DNA from: Yeosuana marina
GTDB lineage: Bacteria; Bacteroidota; Bacteroidia; Flavobacteriales; Flavobacteriaceae
DNA: 64,000 nucleotides
Assembly: GCF_011762485.1 (NCBI RefSeq)
Contig: NZ_JAAKGI010000001.1
Coordinates: 592,648 to 656,647, forward strand
Direction: 5' to 3'
The notes beneath the pieces were generated by a model. That model searched no databases and was not told the origin of the DNA. It saw only the letters and a list, made by a program, of their open reading frames with translations. Below are positions 1 through 7,890 of the stretch, piece by piece; position 1 is the stretch's first letter, and the number at the start of each line of letters is the position of its first letter. Position numbers and translations under genes: made by a program.

Positions 1-192
1 CAAATTAATATTATTTCTTATGTGGCTGGGGCTGGCATGGGGACGTTTGTTATGTTGTATGTGTATATGTTTTTTTTCCATAAAATAAAAGATAAACCCA
101 TTGCGTCTCAAAAAAGCATGAACTATCTTATTGGAAGTATTACGGGTATTATTTCAATCGTCACATTGATTAATATTATCAAAGAATTATAG
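1..192 (+). CDS. C-terminal end of a membrane protein (LysE-type exporter-like), partial
   Basis: Frame 1 is open from the first base to a TAG at 190-192, giving the last 63 residues of a protein whose start lies outside the window. Two hydrophobic segments are visible: one beginning at the left edge (ISYVAGAGMGTFVMLYVYMF), then a short basic loop rich in lysine, then a second helix (LIGSITGIISIVTLINII). This two-helix, basic-loop ending resembles the C terminus of flavobacterial LysE/RhtB-type amino-acid exporters, but the fragment is too short to be sure. The next gene starts 3 nt downstream, so the two are probably co-transcribed. Confidence 0.6.
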   Translation, partial: QINIISYVAGAGMGTFVMLYVYMFFFHKIKDKPIASQKSMNYLIGSITGIISIVTLINIIKEL

Positions 193-195
193 TGT

Positions 196-525
196 ATGTC
201 ATCAGAAACTTCTAGTTTTTTTGATAGAGTTTATGAGGTTGCAAAATTAATACCCTATGGAAGGGTGACCTCTTATGGCGCCATTGCTACATATCTTGGA
301 GCTGCGAAAAGTGCTCGTATGGTTGGTTATGCTATGAATGGTTCTACAGGAAAAAAAGTACCTGCTCACAGAGTAGTAAACCGCAAAGGATTATTAACAG
401 GAAAACATCACTTTGATGGAACGAATCTTATGCAACAGCTGTTGGAAAGTGAAGGAATTAAGGTGGTAGATAATCAAATTCAAGATTTTGAACGTGTGTT
501 TTGGGATCCTTTAAAAGAATTATAG
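196..525 (+). CDS. Alkyltransferase-like protein (ATL, MGMT family) lacking the acceptor cysteine
   Basis: This 109-residue protein is the DNA-binding domain of the O6-alkylguanine-DNA alkyltransferase family. The winged-helix part (YGRVTSYGAIA, residues 21-31) and the arginine finger region (ARMVGYAM, from residue 40) are present. The active-site motif, normally PCHRV, reads PAHRV at 56-60, so Ala57 replaces the alkyl-acceptor cysteine. Family knowledge: ATL proteins without the cysteine bind O6-alkylguanine and flag it for nucleotide excision repair instead of repairing it directly. It is compact, with no N-terminal domain, as usual for ATLs. The start lies 3 nt after the upstream stop codon. 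Confidence 0.9.
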   Translation: MSSETSSFFDRVYEVAKLIPYGRVTSYGAIATYLGAAKSARMVGYAMNGSTGKKVPAHRVVNRKGLLTGKHHFDGTNLMQQLLESEGIKVVDNQIQDFERVFWDPLKEL

Positions 526-530
526 ATTTT

Positions 531-1382
531 TTAATCTAAGAAAATACCGGCACCCAATGTAACTGTTGAAAAGTTCTGGTTTCCAATTCTAAGGTGTTGA
601 TATCCAAAAATTAGTTTGTATGTATTAAGATGATAATTGATGAGTCCATTTAATTTATTAACGGTATCATCATTTATAAAGGTTTGATTAAAATTTGCTT
701 CAAGACTAATTGGTTTAGCAAAAAACAATTCAGCACCTAAACCGTAGGCAAACCCAAACCTATTTACAGACCCATCAATGTATGAAGTTCCTAATCCCCA
801 CCAAGCATCAAATTTTTCTGTTCGAACACGGTGGTATTTTGCAAGAGCTGTATAAATAGCCAAATTATCATTTCCAAAGTTGGGATTGTTTTCCCATAAT
901 TGAAGATAATCTAATTCCAATGCTACTCTTTTTAAAAATCGCATATCTAAATTTAGTTGAGATCCTTTCAATCGGCTGTTTTCAGAAATATATCTAGCGG
1001 ATAATGACGTCCTAAAAATAGGCGTGTCCTCGTTCCATTCATAGGTGTAGTTTCCTGTATTTAATTTATAGTAAGGATATTTGCTTAAATAGGCATTACT
1101 TGCTTGATGACCTTGCTCAAAGGGCGATTCAATAGCAATGCCATAAACGGTATAAGCAAATGCTTGTACAAATACCTCCACAAACAAACCGCCAAAAACC
1201 TCAGTAAAAAAACTACCTTCAGAATCGTTGTTATTTTCACCTTCACTATAGGATGTTTTAGAATTTTTTGTAGAAGTTTCATTTTTCTTTAAACTTTCTT
1301 CTGCTTTTCCAATTTTACTTTGTGCATGACTAGAAAATCCAATTAGTAGTATAAAACCAAAATAAAGAATAGAGTTTTTCAT
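531..1382 (-). CDS. Hypothetical exported protein, probably an outer-membrane beta-barrel
   Basis: I do not recognise a named family. The 283-residue product begins with a clear Sec signal peptide (hydrophobic residues 5-18, cleavage near SHAQS). A low-complexity polar stretch rich in Ser, Asn, Glu and Lys follows (about 22-55). The rest is rich in alternating aromatic and polar residues, with repeated short segments ending in aromatics and a final segment ending in FLD, as expected for a small outer-membrane beta-barrel. It faces the alkyltransferase-like gene, with only 5 nt between the two stop codons. No catalytic motif is visible. Confidence 0.6.
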   Translation of the reverse strand: MKNSILYFGFILLIGFSSHAQSKIGKAEESLKKNETSTKNSKTSYSEGENNNDSEGSFFTEVFGGLFVEVFVQAFAYTVYGIAIESPFEQGHQASNAYLSKYPYYKLNTGNYTYEWNEDTPIFRTSLSARYISENSRLKGSQLNLDMRFLKRVALELDYLQLWENNPNFGNDNLAIYTALAKYHRVRTEKFDAWWGLGTSYIDGSVNRFGFAYGLGAELFFAKPISLEANFNQTFINDDTVNKLNGLINYHLNTYKLIFGYQHLRIGNQNFSTVTLGAGIFLD

Positions 1383-1509
1383 AAGTCAAAAGTATGTTAT
1401 TTATAGAGAAATTATAGCACACTAATCATACCAAATATATATCTAAAAAAATGTATATAGTTTAACAATCATTTCAATACATCTACTTTAAAATATAAAC
1501 TTTTCAGCG

Positions 1510-1517
1510 TATATTTG
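1510..1517 (+). promoter_or_regulatory. Probable -7 box of the mrp-nifU promoter
   Basis: TATATTTG is a perfect match to the Bacteroidota -7 consensus TAnnTTTG and lies 81 nt before the mrp start codon. No CRP/FNR-like palindrome sits at the upstream position seen for the redox genes, so this promoter appears to be outside that regulon. Confidence 0.5.
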
Positions 1518-1598
1518 TACTTTAGAATAAATCTAAATTATTAATTAATAATTAGATTTATTGAAATGATTTGAAACTCAAATTAAATAAACACACAC

Positions 1599-2735
1599 AT
1601 GAAATTAAGTAAACAAGATATACTTAAAGCGCTTGAAACTATAACGGCTCCAGGAGACGGAGGAAATATGGTTGAAACAGGAGCGGTTAAAAATGTAATG
1701 ACGTTTGGCGATGAAGTTATTGTAGATATTACGATTACTAATCCTAGTTTACAAGCTAAAAAAAGGACAGAAGTTGATATCATGAAAGTTATTCATGATA
1801 AGGTTTATGAAAAAGCTAAAATTACAGTGAATGTAAAAGTTGAGGCTTCAGAAAAACCAAAAGTTAATGTAATTAAAGGAAATGCCATTCCTGGTATTCA
1901 AAATATTATTGCAGTAGCTTCAGGTAAAGGAGGCGTAGGGAAATCTACCGTTACGGCAAATTTAGCGGTGTCTTTACAAAAAATGGGCTTTAAAGTAGGT
2001 GTTTTAGATGCGGATATTTATGGACCTTCTATTCCTATTATGTTTGATGTTGAAAAGGAACGTCCTTTGGCTGTAGATATTGATGGCAAGTCTAAAATGA
2101 AACCTGTAGAAAACTATGGCATTAAAATTTTATCGATTGGCTTTTTTACGCAACCAGATCAAGCTGTTGTATGGAGAGGTCCTATGGCAGCAAAAGCCTT
2201 AAATCAAATGATTTTTGATGCGCATTGGGGAGAGATAGACTTTTTATTAATCGATTTACCTCCAGGAACAGGAGATATTCATTTAAGTATTATGCAATCA
2301 CTTCCTATTACAGGAGCCGTTATTGTTAGTACACCTCAAGTTGTGGCATTAGCCGATGCAAAAAAAGGAGTTGCAATGTTTCAACAAGAAAGCATCAATG
2401 TACCTGTACTAGGTATTATAGAAAACATGGCCTACTTTACACCAGAAGAGCTTCCAGATAACAAATATTATATTTTTGGAAAGGACGGAGCAAAGCATTT
2501 AGCCGAAGATTTAGGTGTTAAGTTTTTAGGAGCCTTACCATTAGTGCAAAGCATTCGTGAGGCAGGAGATGTGGGAAGTCCAGCAGCATTACAGATAGAT
2601 ACACCTTTAGCTGAAGCGTTAAAGGAGATGACCCAGAATGTTGTGCAGGAAGTTGTAAATAGAAATGAAGATTTGCCACCTACTGAAGCAATAAAAATTA
2701 CGACTATGGCCGGATGTGCCGCCGTTAAAAAATAA
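1599..2735 (+). CDS. mrp: Mrp/ApbC-family Fe-S cluster carrier ATPase
   Basis: A 378-residue P-loop ATPase of the MinD/Mrp group that delivers Fe-S clusters to apo-proteins in the cytoplasm. Residues 1-80 form a MIP18/DUF59 domain. The deviant Walker A motif GKGGVGKST is at 109-117, and the Mrp signatures LDADIYGPS and LIDLPPGTGD follow. The C terminus carries a single conserved-looking cysteine (MAGCAAVKK, Cys373) instead of a CxxC pair. The next gene, 3 nt downstream, encodes a NifU C-terminal domain, so the two form a small Fe-S assembly operon, which is fitting next to so many Fe-S enzymes. Confidence 0.95.
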   Translation: MKLSKQDILKALETITAPGDGGNMVETGAVKNVMTFGDEVIVDITITNPSLQAKKRTEVDIMKVIHDKVYEKAKITVNVKVEASEKPKVNVIKGNAIPGIQNIIAVASGKGGVGKSTVTANLAVSLQKMGFKVGVLDADIYGPSIPIMFDVEKERPLAVDIDGKSKMKPVENYGIKILSIGFFTQPDQAVVWRGPMAAKALNQMIFDAHWGEIDFLLIDLPPGTGDIHLSIMQSLPITGAVIVSTPQVVALADAKKGVAMFQQESINVPVLGIIENMAYFTPEELPDNKYYIFGKDGAKHLAEDLGVKFLGALPLVQSIREAGDVGSPAALQIDTPLAEALKEMTQNVVQEVVNRNEDLPPTEAIKITTMAGCAAVKK

Positions 2736-2738
2736 CTT

Positions 2739-2978
2739 ATGACCTCAGAAGAATTAAGGTTGAATGTTGAAAAAGCGTTAGAAGAAATTCGTCCGTTTTT
2801 ACAAAGTGATGGTGGGGATATTTCGTTACTATCTATTGAAGATGATAAACATGTTAAAGTTCAACTGTCAGGAGCTTGTGTTGGATGTACTGTGAATCAA
2901 ATGACCTTAAAATCGGGTGTAGAAATGACCATAAAAAAGTATGCACCTCAAATAGAAACTGTGGTTAATGTTATTTAA
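2739..2978 (+). CDS. NifU C-terminal domain protein (NfuA-like Fe-S scaffold)
   Basis: This 79-residue protein is a stand-alone NifU-C domain that holds a transient [4Fe-4S] cluster and passes it to target enzymes. The cluster ligands are in CVGCT (Cys47 and Cys50), and the fold signature RPFLQSDGGDI precedes them. It has the usual size for single-domain Nfu proteins. It follows mrp by 3 nt and ends in front of a strong hairpin terminator, so the operon is mrp-nifU. Its likely clients include the ferredoxins, NifJ, KorB, NuoB/I, Rnf and the Tat-exported Fe-S proteins nearby, which is inference. Confidence 0.93.
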   Translation: MTSEELRLNVEKALEEIRPFLQSDGGDISLLSIEDDKHVKVQLSGACVGCTVNQMTLKSGVEMTIKKYAPQIETVVNVI

Positions 2979-2998
2979 GTTATAAAATTAATTTAAAT

Positions 2999-3037
2999 AA
3001 AAAGGGCTATTAAACTTAAAGTTTAATAGCCCTTTTA
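2999..3037 (+). terminator. Rho-independent terminator of the mrp-nifU operon
   Basis: A 15-bp perfect inverted repeat (3001-3015 with 3021-3035) has a short AT loop, is preceded by A residues and ends in a T run. It lies between two convergent genes and is symmetrical enough to work in both directions. Confidence 0.85.
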
Positions 3038-3055
3038 GCAATAGTTTAGTTAAGT

Positions 3056-3430
3056 TTAAATTATTTTTTCTTTTCTTAAAAAGGTATCTAAATTATCAGC
3101 AGCATCAAAACAGTTGCTAACTTTTTCGACTTCATTACAATAACGAGAATTTAAATTGTGTCCTTTACATTCAAAACTTGTTAAATCAACTTTTTCAAAA
3201 TTTGAATTAATGGTAACACATTGTTTGTAAAGACTCTCAATGGTATTGCAATCTTCAATATCAACACCATTTTTTAATAGATATCCCTTTAAATAAGACT
3301 CAATAGCATGTTGCGAATTTTTGCAAATTAAATAGGAAACGATATCTTCTTCGGGTCTAAATAATTCTTCTTTAGCTTCATTGAGTTTCTCTTGGGCAGT
3401 TTCAAAATGTTCTTTGGCTTTTGTTCCCAT
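3056..3430 (-). CDS. HEPN-domain protein
   Basis: A 124-residue, mostly alpha-helical protein. The central segment CKNSQHAIESYLKGYLLKNG fits the HEPN pattern in which helix two carries a Q/H-A-E-K/S-Y-L-K series. The Rx4-6H RNase motif found in toxic HEPN proteins is not visible, and no nucleotidyltransferase (MNT) partner gene lies on either side, so a classical MNT-HEPN toxin-antitoxin pair is not supported. It could be a solitary HEPN accessory protein. The gene is monocistronic, between two terminators. Function unknown. Confidence 0.6.
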   Translation of the reverse strand: MGTKAKEHFETAQEKLNEAKEELFRPEEDIVSYLICKNSQHAIESYLKGYLLKNGVDIEDCNTIESLYKQCVTINSNFEKVDLTSFECKGHNLNSRYCNEVEKVSNCFDAADNLDTFLRKEKII

Positions 3431-3460
3431 AATGAATGGCTTTTTAAGTTTATAATTATC

Positions 3461-3512
3461 AAAAGTTTTATTCTAAATACCAGTATTTCATGGCATTTAG
3501 AATAAACTTTTA
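3461..3512 (-). terminator. Terminator downstream of nifJ
   Basis: A long imperfect inverted repeat (left arm 3461-3481, right arm 3492-3511; about 20 bp with one mismatch and one bulge) ends in T residues on the minus strand, just after the nifJ stop codon. It separates nifJ from the HEPN gene. Confidence 0.75.
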
Positions 3513-3549
3513 AGATATTCAAGTTAGGTTAACTCCTAGGTTTACAGAA

Positions 3550-6500
3550 TTACATATCTCTGTAAAGCTCTAAGCGTTCCCATTTAGAATCTACAGCTTC
3601 TTGAGCTTCAGCAAGTAATGATTTACCTAATTCAGCATCATCTTTAACAACTCTGGTAAAACGTGTTTCGTTATACATAAAGTCGCTTAAAGGAATTGTT
3701 GGTTTTTTAGAGTCTAATCTAAATTTTTTCCCTTTTGGTTGTTGAGGGTCAAATCTAAATAAAGGCCAATAACCAGATTCAACTGCTTTTTCTTGTTGTT
3801 CAGCACCATGTTTTAAATCATAACCATGCTCACCACAATGAGAATAAGCAATGATAACTGATGGCCCAGGATATGCTGCTGCTTCTTCTATAGCTTTAAG
3901 TGTTTGTAAATCTTTGGCACCAATGGCTATTTGAGCTACATATACATTTTGATATGATATAGCTTGCAGTCCTAAACTTTTTTTACCAGTTCGTTTTCCT
4001 GATACAGAGAACTTAGCACTTGCGCCTAGAGGTGTTGCTTTAGAAGTTTGTCCACCAGTATTTGAATATACTTCGGTATCCATGATCAAAATATTGATAT
4101 CCTCGCCAGAAGCTAATACGTGATCTACACCACCATAACCTATGTCGTATGCCCAACCGTCTCCACCAAGAATCCAAACAGCTTTCTTACGTAAGTACTC
4201 GGTTAACTGGCTTAGTTTAATGGCGTCATCGTTGTTGTCAAGAATTTTTAAAGTTTTCTTAAGCTCTTCAATGTCTGCTATTTTTTTGCTTTTTTCTGTT
4301 TCTGTAACTTCTGGGTTACTTAAAATAGATTCTACGATTTCACTACCTACTAAAAATTCTAAAGATTTTAATAAATCAACAGCTATTTCTTGTTTTTTGG
4401 TTAATGCTAATCGCATACCTAATCCAAATTCGGCATTGTCTTCAAATAAAGAGTTTGCCCAGGCAGGTCCTCTACCAAACTCATTAGTTTTGTAAGGTGT
4501 AGTTGGAAGATTTCCACCATATATAGAAGAACATCCTGTAGCATTTGCTATTAAAATACTATCTCCATATAATTGAGTAAGTAATTTAATATAAGGAGTT
4601 TCTCCACAACCAGAACAAGCACCAGAGAACTCAAATAAAGGTTCTAAGAATTGTGATCCTTTTACGTTTGTAATTTGTAATTCATTACGATCGTAATAAG
4701 GAAGACTTGTAAAGTAGTCCCAATTAGCAATCTCTTTATCTTTTACATCCAGTTTTTTGGTCATGTTGATTGATTTAAAATCATCAATCTCTTTACTTAC
4801 AGCAGGACAAACTGCCACACAAAGGTCGCAACCTGTACAGTCTTCTGGAGACACTTGTAAAACATAAGATTCCGTTTCAGCATTAAAAGGTCTTCCTTTA
4901 GCGGGAACTGCTTTTAACGATGATGGCATATCAGCTAATAGATCATTTGAAACTACTTTTGATCGGATTGCTGCATGAGGACAAATAGCCACACATTTAT
5001 TACATTGTGTACATAAGTTTTCATCATCCCAAACAGGTATAAAATCAGCAATTCCTCGTTTTTCATATTGTGTAGTTCCAGTAGGGAATGTACCATCTAC
5101 AGGGAACGCACTTACTGGTAATTCATCACCAGCTCCAGCTAATATTTTTTCTAATACTTCTGTTACAAATCCATCAGGAGCATCAGTCATAGCGGATAAT
5201 AAATGTTTCTCGCTTGTTGATACTTTAGGATAGTCTACTTTTTGTAAATTTTCAAGGGCTTTATCAACCGCGTTGAAATTCATTTTCACAACTTTTTCTC
5301 CTTTATGAGAATATGATTTTACAATAGCATCTTTAATTTTTTGTATAGCTTCTTCTTTTGGTAAGATACCAGAAATAGCAAAGAAACAAGTTTGTAAAAC
5401 CGTATTAGCACGTTTTCCAAGATTAGCATCATGAGCCACTTTACTAGCATCAACTACATAGAATTCTGCTTCTTTTTCAATGATTTCTCTTTGAAGTTTT
5501 TGTGGTAATTCATTCCAGATTTCATCTTTTGAATATGGTGAATTTAATAAGAAAGTACCACCTTGTTTCAAGTCAACTAACATATTGTATTTTTCAATAA
5601 AGTTAAATTGATGACTTGCAATAAAATCAGCTTTATCAATTAAATAAGTAGAGTGAATTGGATTTGGACCAAAGCGCAAGTGAGAAATAGTTTGTGCACC
5701 TGCTTTTTTAGAGTCGTACACAAAATAACCTTGTACATAATTATCAGTTGTATCACCAATAATTTTAATTGAGTTTTTGTTTGCTCCAACCGTACCATCA
5801 GAACCTAAACCATAAAACATACAGTTTATTGTAGAACGTTTTACTGTAAAGGTATTATCAATTTCTAAATTGGTATGGGTAACATCATCATAAATACCAA
5901 CGGTAAAATGATTTTTAGGTTTGGATTTTAATAATTCATCATAAACACCTTTAACCATTCTAGGATTAAACTCTTTTGATGATAATCCGTAACGGCCACC
6001 AACAACTGTTGGCATATCTCTATCACTTTCAGAAAGTGCAGAAATTATATCTAAATAAAGAGGTTCACCTATACTTCCTGGTTCTTTTGTTCTGTCTAAA
6101 ACAGCTATTTTTTTAACTGATTTAGGAAGTTGTTTTACAAAGTCTTCGATAGAGAAAGGTCTATACAATCTAACTAAAAGAGCACCAACTTTCTCGCCAT
6201 TTTCAACCATTTCAGCAACAGTTTCCTTAACTGCACCTTCACCAGATCCCATAATGATTATAACACGCTCTGCTTCTGGATGACCTATATAATCAAACAA
6301 ATTATAACGTCTGCCAGTATGTTTATAAAACTCATCCATTGTATTTTGAACAATTTCTGGAACTCTTTGATAATATGGGTTCGCTGCTTCACGAGCTTGG
6401 AAAAATACATCCGGATTTTGAGATGTTCCTCTAACAACAGGATGATCTGGATCTAGAGAGCGTTTTTTGTGCTCCATAATATTATCTTCGGGCATCATAG

Positions 6501-7083
6501 CCTTAATAATACTATCTGGAATGCTATCTATTTTAGAAATTTCGTGAGACGTTCTAAATCCATCAAAAATATTTAAAAATGGGACTCTAGATTTTAAGGT
6601 TGCTACTTGAGAAATAAGAGCAAAATCTTGAGCTTCTTGCACAGAACTACCAAATAACATAGCAAATCCAGTTTGTCTGGCTGCCATAACATCTGAATGA
6701 TCACCAAAAATAGACAACGCATGTGTAGCAATTGTTCTTGCTGCAACATGAATAACGCTTGGAAGTAATTCTCCAGCTATTTTGTACATATTAGGTATCA
6801 TAAGAAGTAATCCTTGTGAAGCCGTAAAGGTGGTCGTTAACGCACCAGCTTGAAGCGAACCGTGAACTGCTCCTGCGGCACCACCTTCACTTTGCATTTC
6901 AACAATTCTAGGAATGTTATTCCAAATATTTTTTTGTCCTTTTGAACTATAAACATCCACATGCTCACCCATAGGAGAAGCTGGTGTTATAGGATAAATA
7001 GCACAAACTTCATTAGTCTTGTGTGCTACTCTGGCCACCGCTTCATTAGCGTCACAAATGAGTTTTTCAAATCCTTTTTCCAT
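3550..7083 (-). CDS. nifJ: Pyruvate:ferredoxin (flavodoxin) oxidoreductase
   Basis: A full-length 1177-residue single-chain PFOR that oxidises pyruvate with CoA to acetyl-CoA and CO2 and reduces ferredoxin; the reverse reaction fixes CO2. The order is the pyruvate-binding N-terminal domain, the gamma domain, and two [4Fe-4S] motifs near residues 690 and 750 (CTQCNKCVAICP, CTGCDLCVAVCP). The proximal-cluster cysteines begin near 822 (CSGCGETPY) and the thiamine-diphosphate site near 970 (GGDGWAYDIG then NTGGQ). No domain is missing. It is monocistronic, behind a promoter with two CRP/FNR-like palindromes, and lies next to a ferredoxin and korAB. PFOR is typical of anaerobes and uncommon in strictly aerobic flavobacteria. 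Confidence 0.97.
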   Translation of the reverse strand: MEKGFEKLICDANEAVARVAHKTNEVCAIYPITPASPMGEHVDVYSSKGQKNIWNNIPRIVEMQSEGGAAGAVHGSLQAGALTTTFTASQGLLLMIPNMYKIAGELLPSVIHVAARTIATHALSIFGDHSDVMAARQTGFAMLFGSSVQEAQDFALISQVATLKSRVPFLNIFDGFRTSHEISKIDSIPDSIIKAMMPEDNIMEHKKRSLDPDHPVVRGTSQNPDVFFQAREAANPYYQRVPEIVQNTMDEFYKHTGRRYNLFDYIGHPEAERVIIIMGSGEGAVKETVAEMVENGEKVGALLVRLYRPFSIEDFVKQLPKSVKKIAVLDRTKEPGSIGEPLYLDIISALSESDRDMPTVVGGRYGLSSKEFNPRMVKGVYDELLKSKPKNHFTVGIYDDVTHTNLEIDNTFTVKRSTINCMFYGLGSDGTVGANKNSIKIIGDTTDNYVQGYFVYDSKKAGAQTISHLRFGPNPIHSTYLIDKADFIASHQFNFIEKYNMLVDLKQGGTFLLNSPYSKDEIWNELPQKLQREIIEKEAEFYVVDASKVAHDANLGKRANTVLQTCFFAISGILPKEEAIQKIKDAIVKSYSHKGEKVVKMNFNAVDKALENLQKVDYPKVSTSEKHLLSAMTDAPDGFVTEVLEKILAGAGDELPVSAFPVDGTFPTGTTQYEKRGIADFIPVWDDENLCTQCNKCVAICPHAAIRSKVVSNDLLADMPSSLKAVPAKGRPFNAETESYVLQVSPEDCTGCDLCVAVCPAVSKEIDDFKSINMTKKLDVKDKEIANWDYFTSLPYYDRNELQITNVKGSQFLEPLFEFSGACSGCGETPYIKLLTQLYGDSILIANATGCSSIYGGNLPTTPYKTNEFGRGPAWANSLFEDNAEFGLGMRLALTKKQEIAVDLLKSLEFLVGSEIVESILSNPEVTETEKSKKIADIEELKKTLKILDNNDDAIKLSQLTEYLRKKAVWILGGDGWAYDIGYGGVDHVLASGEDINILIMDTEVYSNTGGQTSKATPLGASAKFSVSGKRTGKKSLGLQAISYQNVYVAQIAIGAKDLQTLKAIEEAAAYPGPSVIIAYSHCGEHGYDLKHGAEQQEKAVESGYWPLFRFDPQQPKGKKFRLDSKKPTIPLSDFMYNETRFTRVVKDDAELGKSLLAEAQEAVDSKWERLELYRDM

Positions 7084-7124
7084 GATTTTATATTTAATTA
7101 ATTTTTCAGAATTTTAATATGGGG

Positions 7125-7167
7125 TGAAATTATAAACATTGCATAACTAATTCTATGACTTATGTCA
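7125..7167 (-). promoter_or_regulatory. nifJ promoter: CRP/FNR-like site plus -7 box
   Basis: The palindrome TGACTTATGTCA (7156-7167) stands 23 nt from a degenerate -7 box read on the minus strand as TAATTTCA (7125-7132, two mismatches to TAnnTTTG). The spacing is identical to seven other promoter directions in this window, which supports the weak box. The nifJ start codon is 42 nt further on. Confidence 0.65.
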
Positions 7168-7199
7168 GTTCAGAAAAAAAACGCGTTGTTTTTATTTTA

Positions 7200-7211
7200 T
7201 GATATATATCA
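7200..7211 (-). promoter_or_regulatory. Second, upstream CRP/FNR-like site of nifJ
   Basis: TGATATATATCA is a perfect 12-bp palindrome, extended by one base pair on each side. Its centre is 44 bp upstream of the proximal nifJ site, about four helical turns, so a second dimer would bind the same DNA face. Confidence 0.6.
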
Positions 7212-7242
7212 TATTTAGAAGATGTTACTCATTGGATCACAT

Positions 7243-7282
7243 AAAAAAAGGTATAAACATCTTTTTGTTTATACCTTTTTTT
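7243..7282 (-). terminator. Terminator downstream of the Alvin-type ferredoxin gene
   Basis: A perfect 17-bp inverted repeat (7243-7259 with 7266-7282) has a 6-nt loop and A/T runs on both flanks. It ends ferredoxin transcription before the nifJ promoter. Confidence 0.85.
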
Positions 7283-7382
7283 GTCATACTAAAATCTAAA
7301 GAAAATAGTATGCTTGTGTGAACATTAATTTTTTAAAACATAATATTTTGAATAAAAATAACCGTTTTAAATAATGGTGAGA

Positions 7383-7733
7383 TTATTCACCGTGTAACCA
7401 AGCTTTCTTAGTTAAAAGTTCGTCTTCAGACTCTACATGATTTTCATCAGGGATACAACAGTCTACTGGACAAACTGAGGCACATTGTGGTTCATCATGG
7501 AATCCTTTACATTCAGTACATTTGTCTGAAACAATAAAGTAAAATTCGTCTGAAATTGGATCGTTTTCTGCATCTGCATCAACCTCTCTTCCATCTGGAG
7601 TTGTTACGGAGCCGCTTAAAGCAGTTTCGTCAGAGTAAGCCCAGTTTTGATCTGGTTCATAAATAGCATTGTTAGGACATTCAGAAACACATGCATCGCA
7701 ATTTATACATTCATCAGTTATAATTATAGCCAT
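7383..7733 (-). CDS. 2[4Fe-4S] ferredoxin, Allochromatium (Alvin)-like
   Basis: A 116-residue acidic ferredoxin. The first cluster motif is CINCDACVSECP (CX2CX2CX3CP, from residue 9). The second is interrupted by an insertion, CTECKGFHDEPQCASVCP (CX2CX8CX3CP), the hallmark of Alvin-type ferredoxins, which have one cluster of very low potential. About 55 acidic residues separate the two motifs, longer than usual. It is the natural electron partner of NifJ and KorAB. It is transcribed divergently from korA, and the two genes share one CRP/FNR-like operator. The exact partner is inferred from position. Confidence 0.92.
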   Translation of the reverse strand: MAIIITDECINCDACVSECPNNAIYEPDQNWAYSDETALSGSVTTPDGREVDADAENDPISDEFYFIVSDKCTECKGFHDEPQCASVCPVDCCIPDENHVESEDELLTKKAWLHGE

Positions 7734-7764
7734 AATTTAAAGTGTTTTTTATTATAATATAGTG

Positions 7765-7838
7765 CAATATTAATCTTAATTTCAATTCTTTTAAATGACA
7801 TAAATCATATTTCATATTAAAAAGTGAAATTATCTTTG
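7765..7838. promoter_or_regulatory. Divergent ferredoxin/korA promoter with one shared CRP/FNR-like site
   Basis: The palindrome TGACATAAATCA (7796-7807) is exactly 23 nt from a -7 box on each side: TATCTTTG on the plus strand (7831-7838, perfect) for korA, and TAATATTG on the minus strand (7765-7772, one mismatch) for the ferredoxin. One bound dimer would therefore sit at the same distance from both start sites. Confidence 0.8.
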
Positions 7839-7890
7839 ATCACATTAAATATAATAACATTTAATGAATTTGAACTAAATTAAATAGATT

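Noticed and set aside
523..538. Small inverted repeat TAGATT/AATCTA overlapping two convergent stop codons
   Set aside because: A 6-bp AT-only stem is too weak to call a terminator.
3328..3522. 64-codon minus-strand frame overlapping the HEPN gene start
   Set aside because: It overlaps the terminator hairpin and the HEPN gene in another frame, and the translation is Lys/Ile-rich low-complexity sequence.
4142..4495. Open frame of 117 codons on the plus strand inside nifJ
   Set aside because: It is antisense to a highly conserved part of nifJ and has no recognisable protein features.
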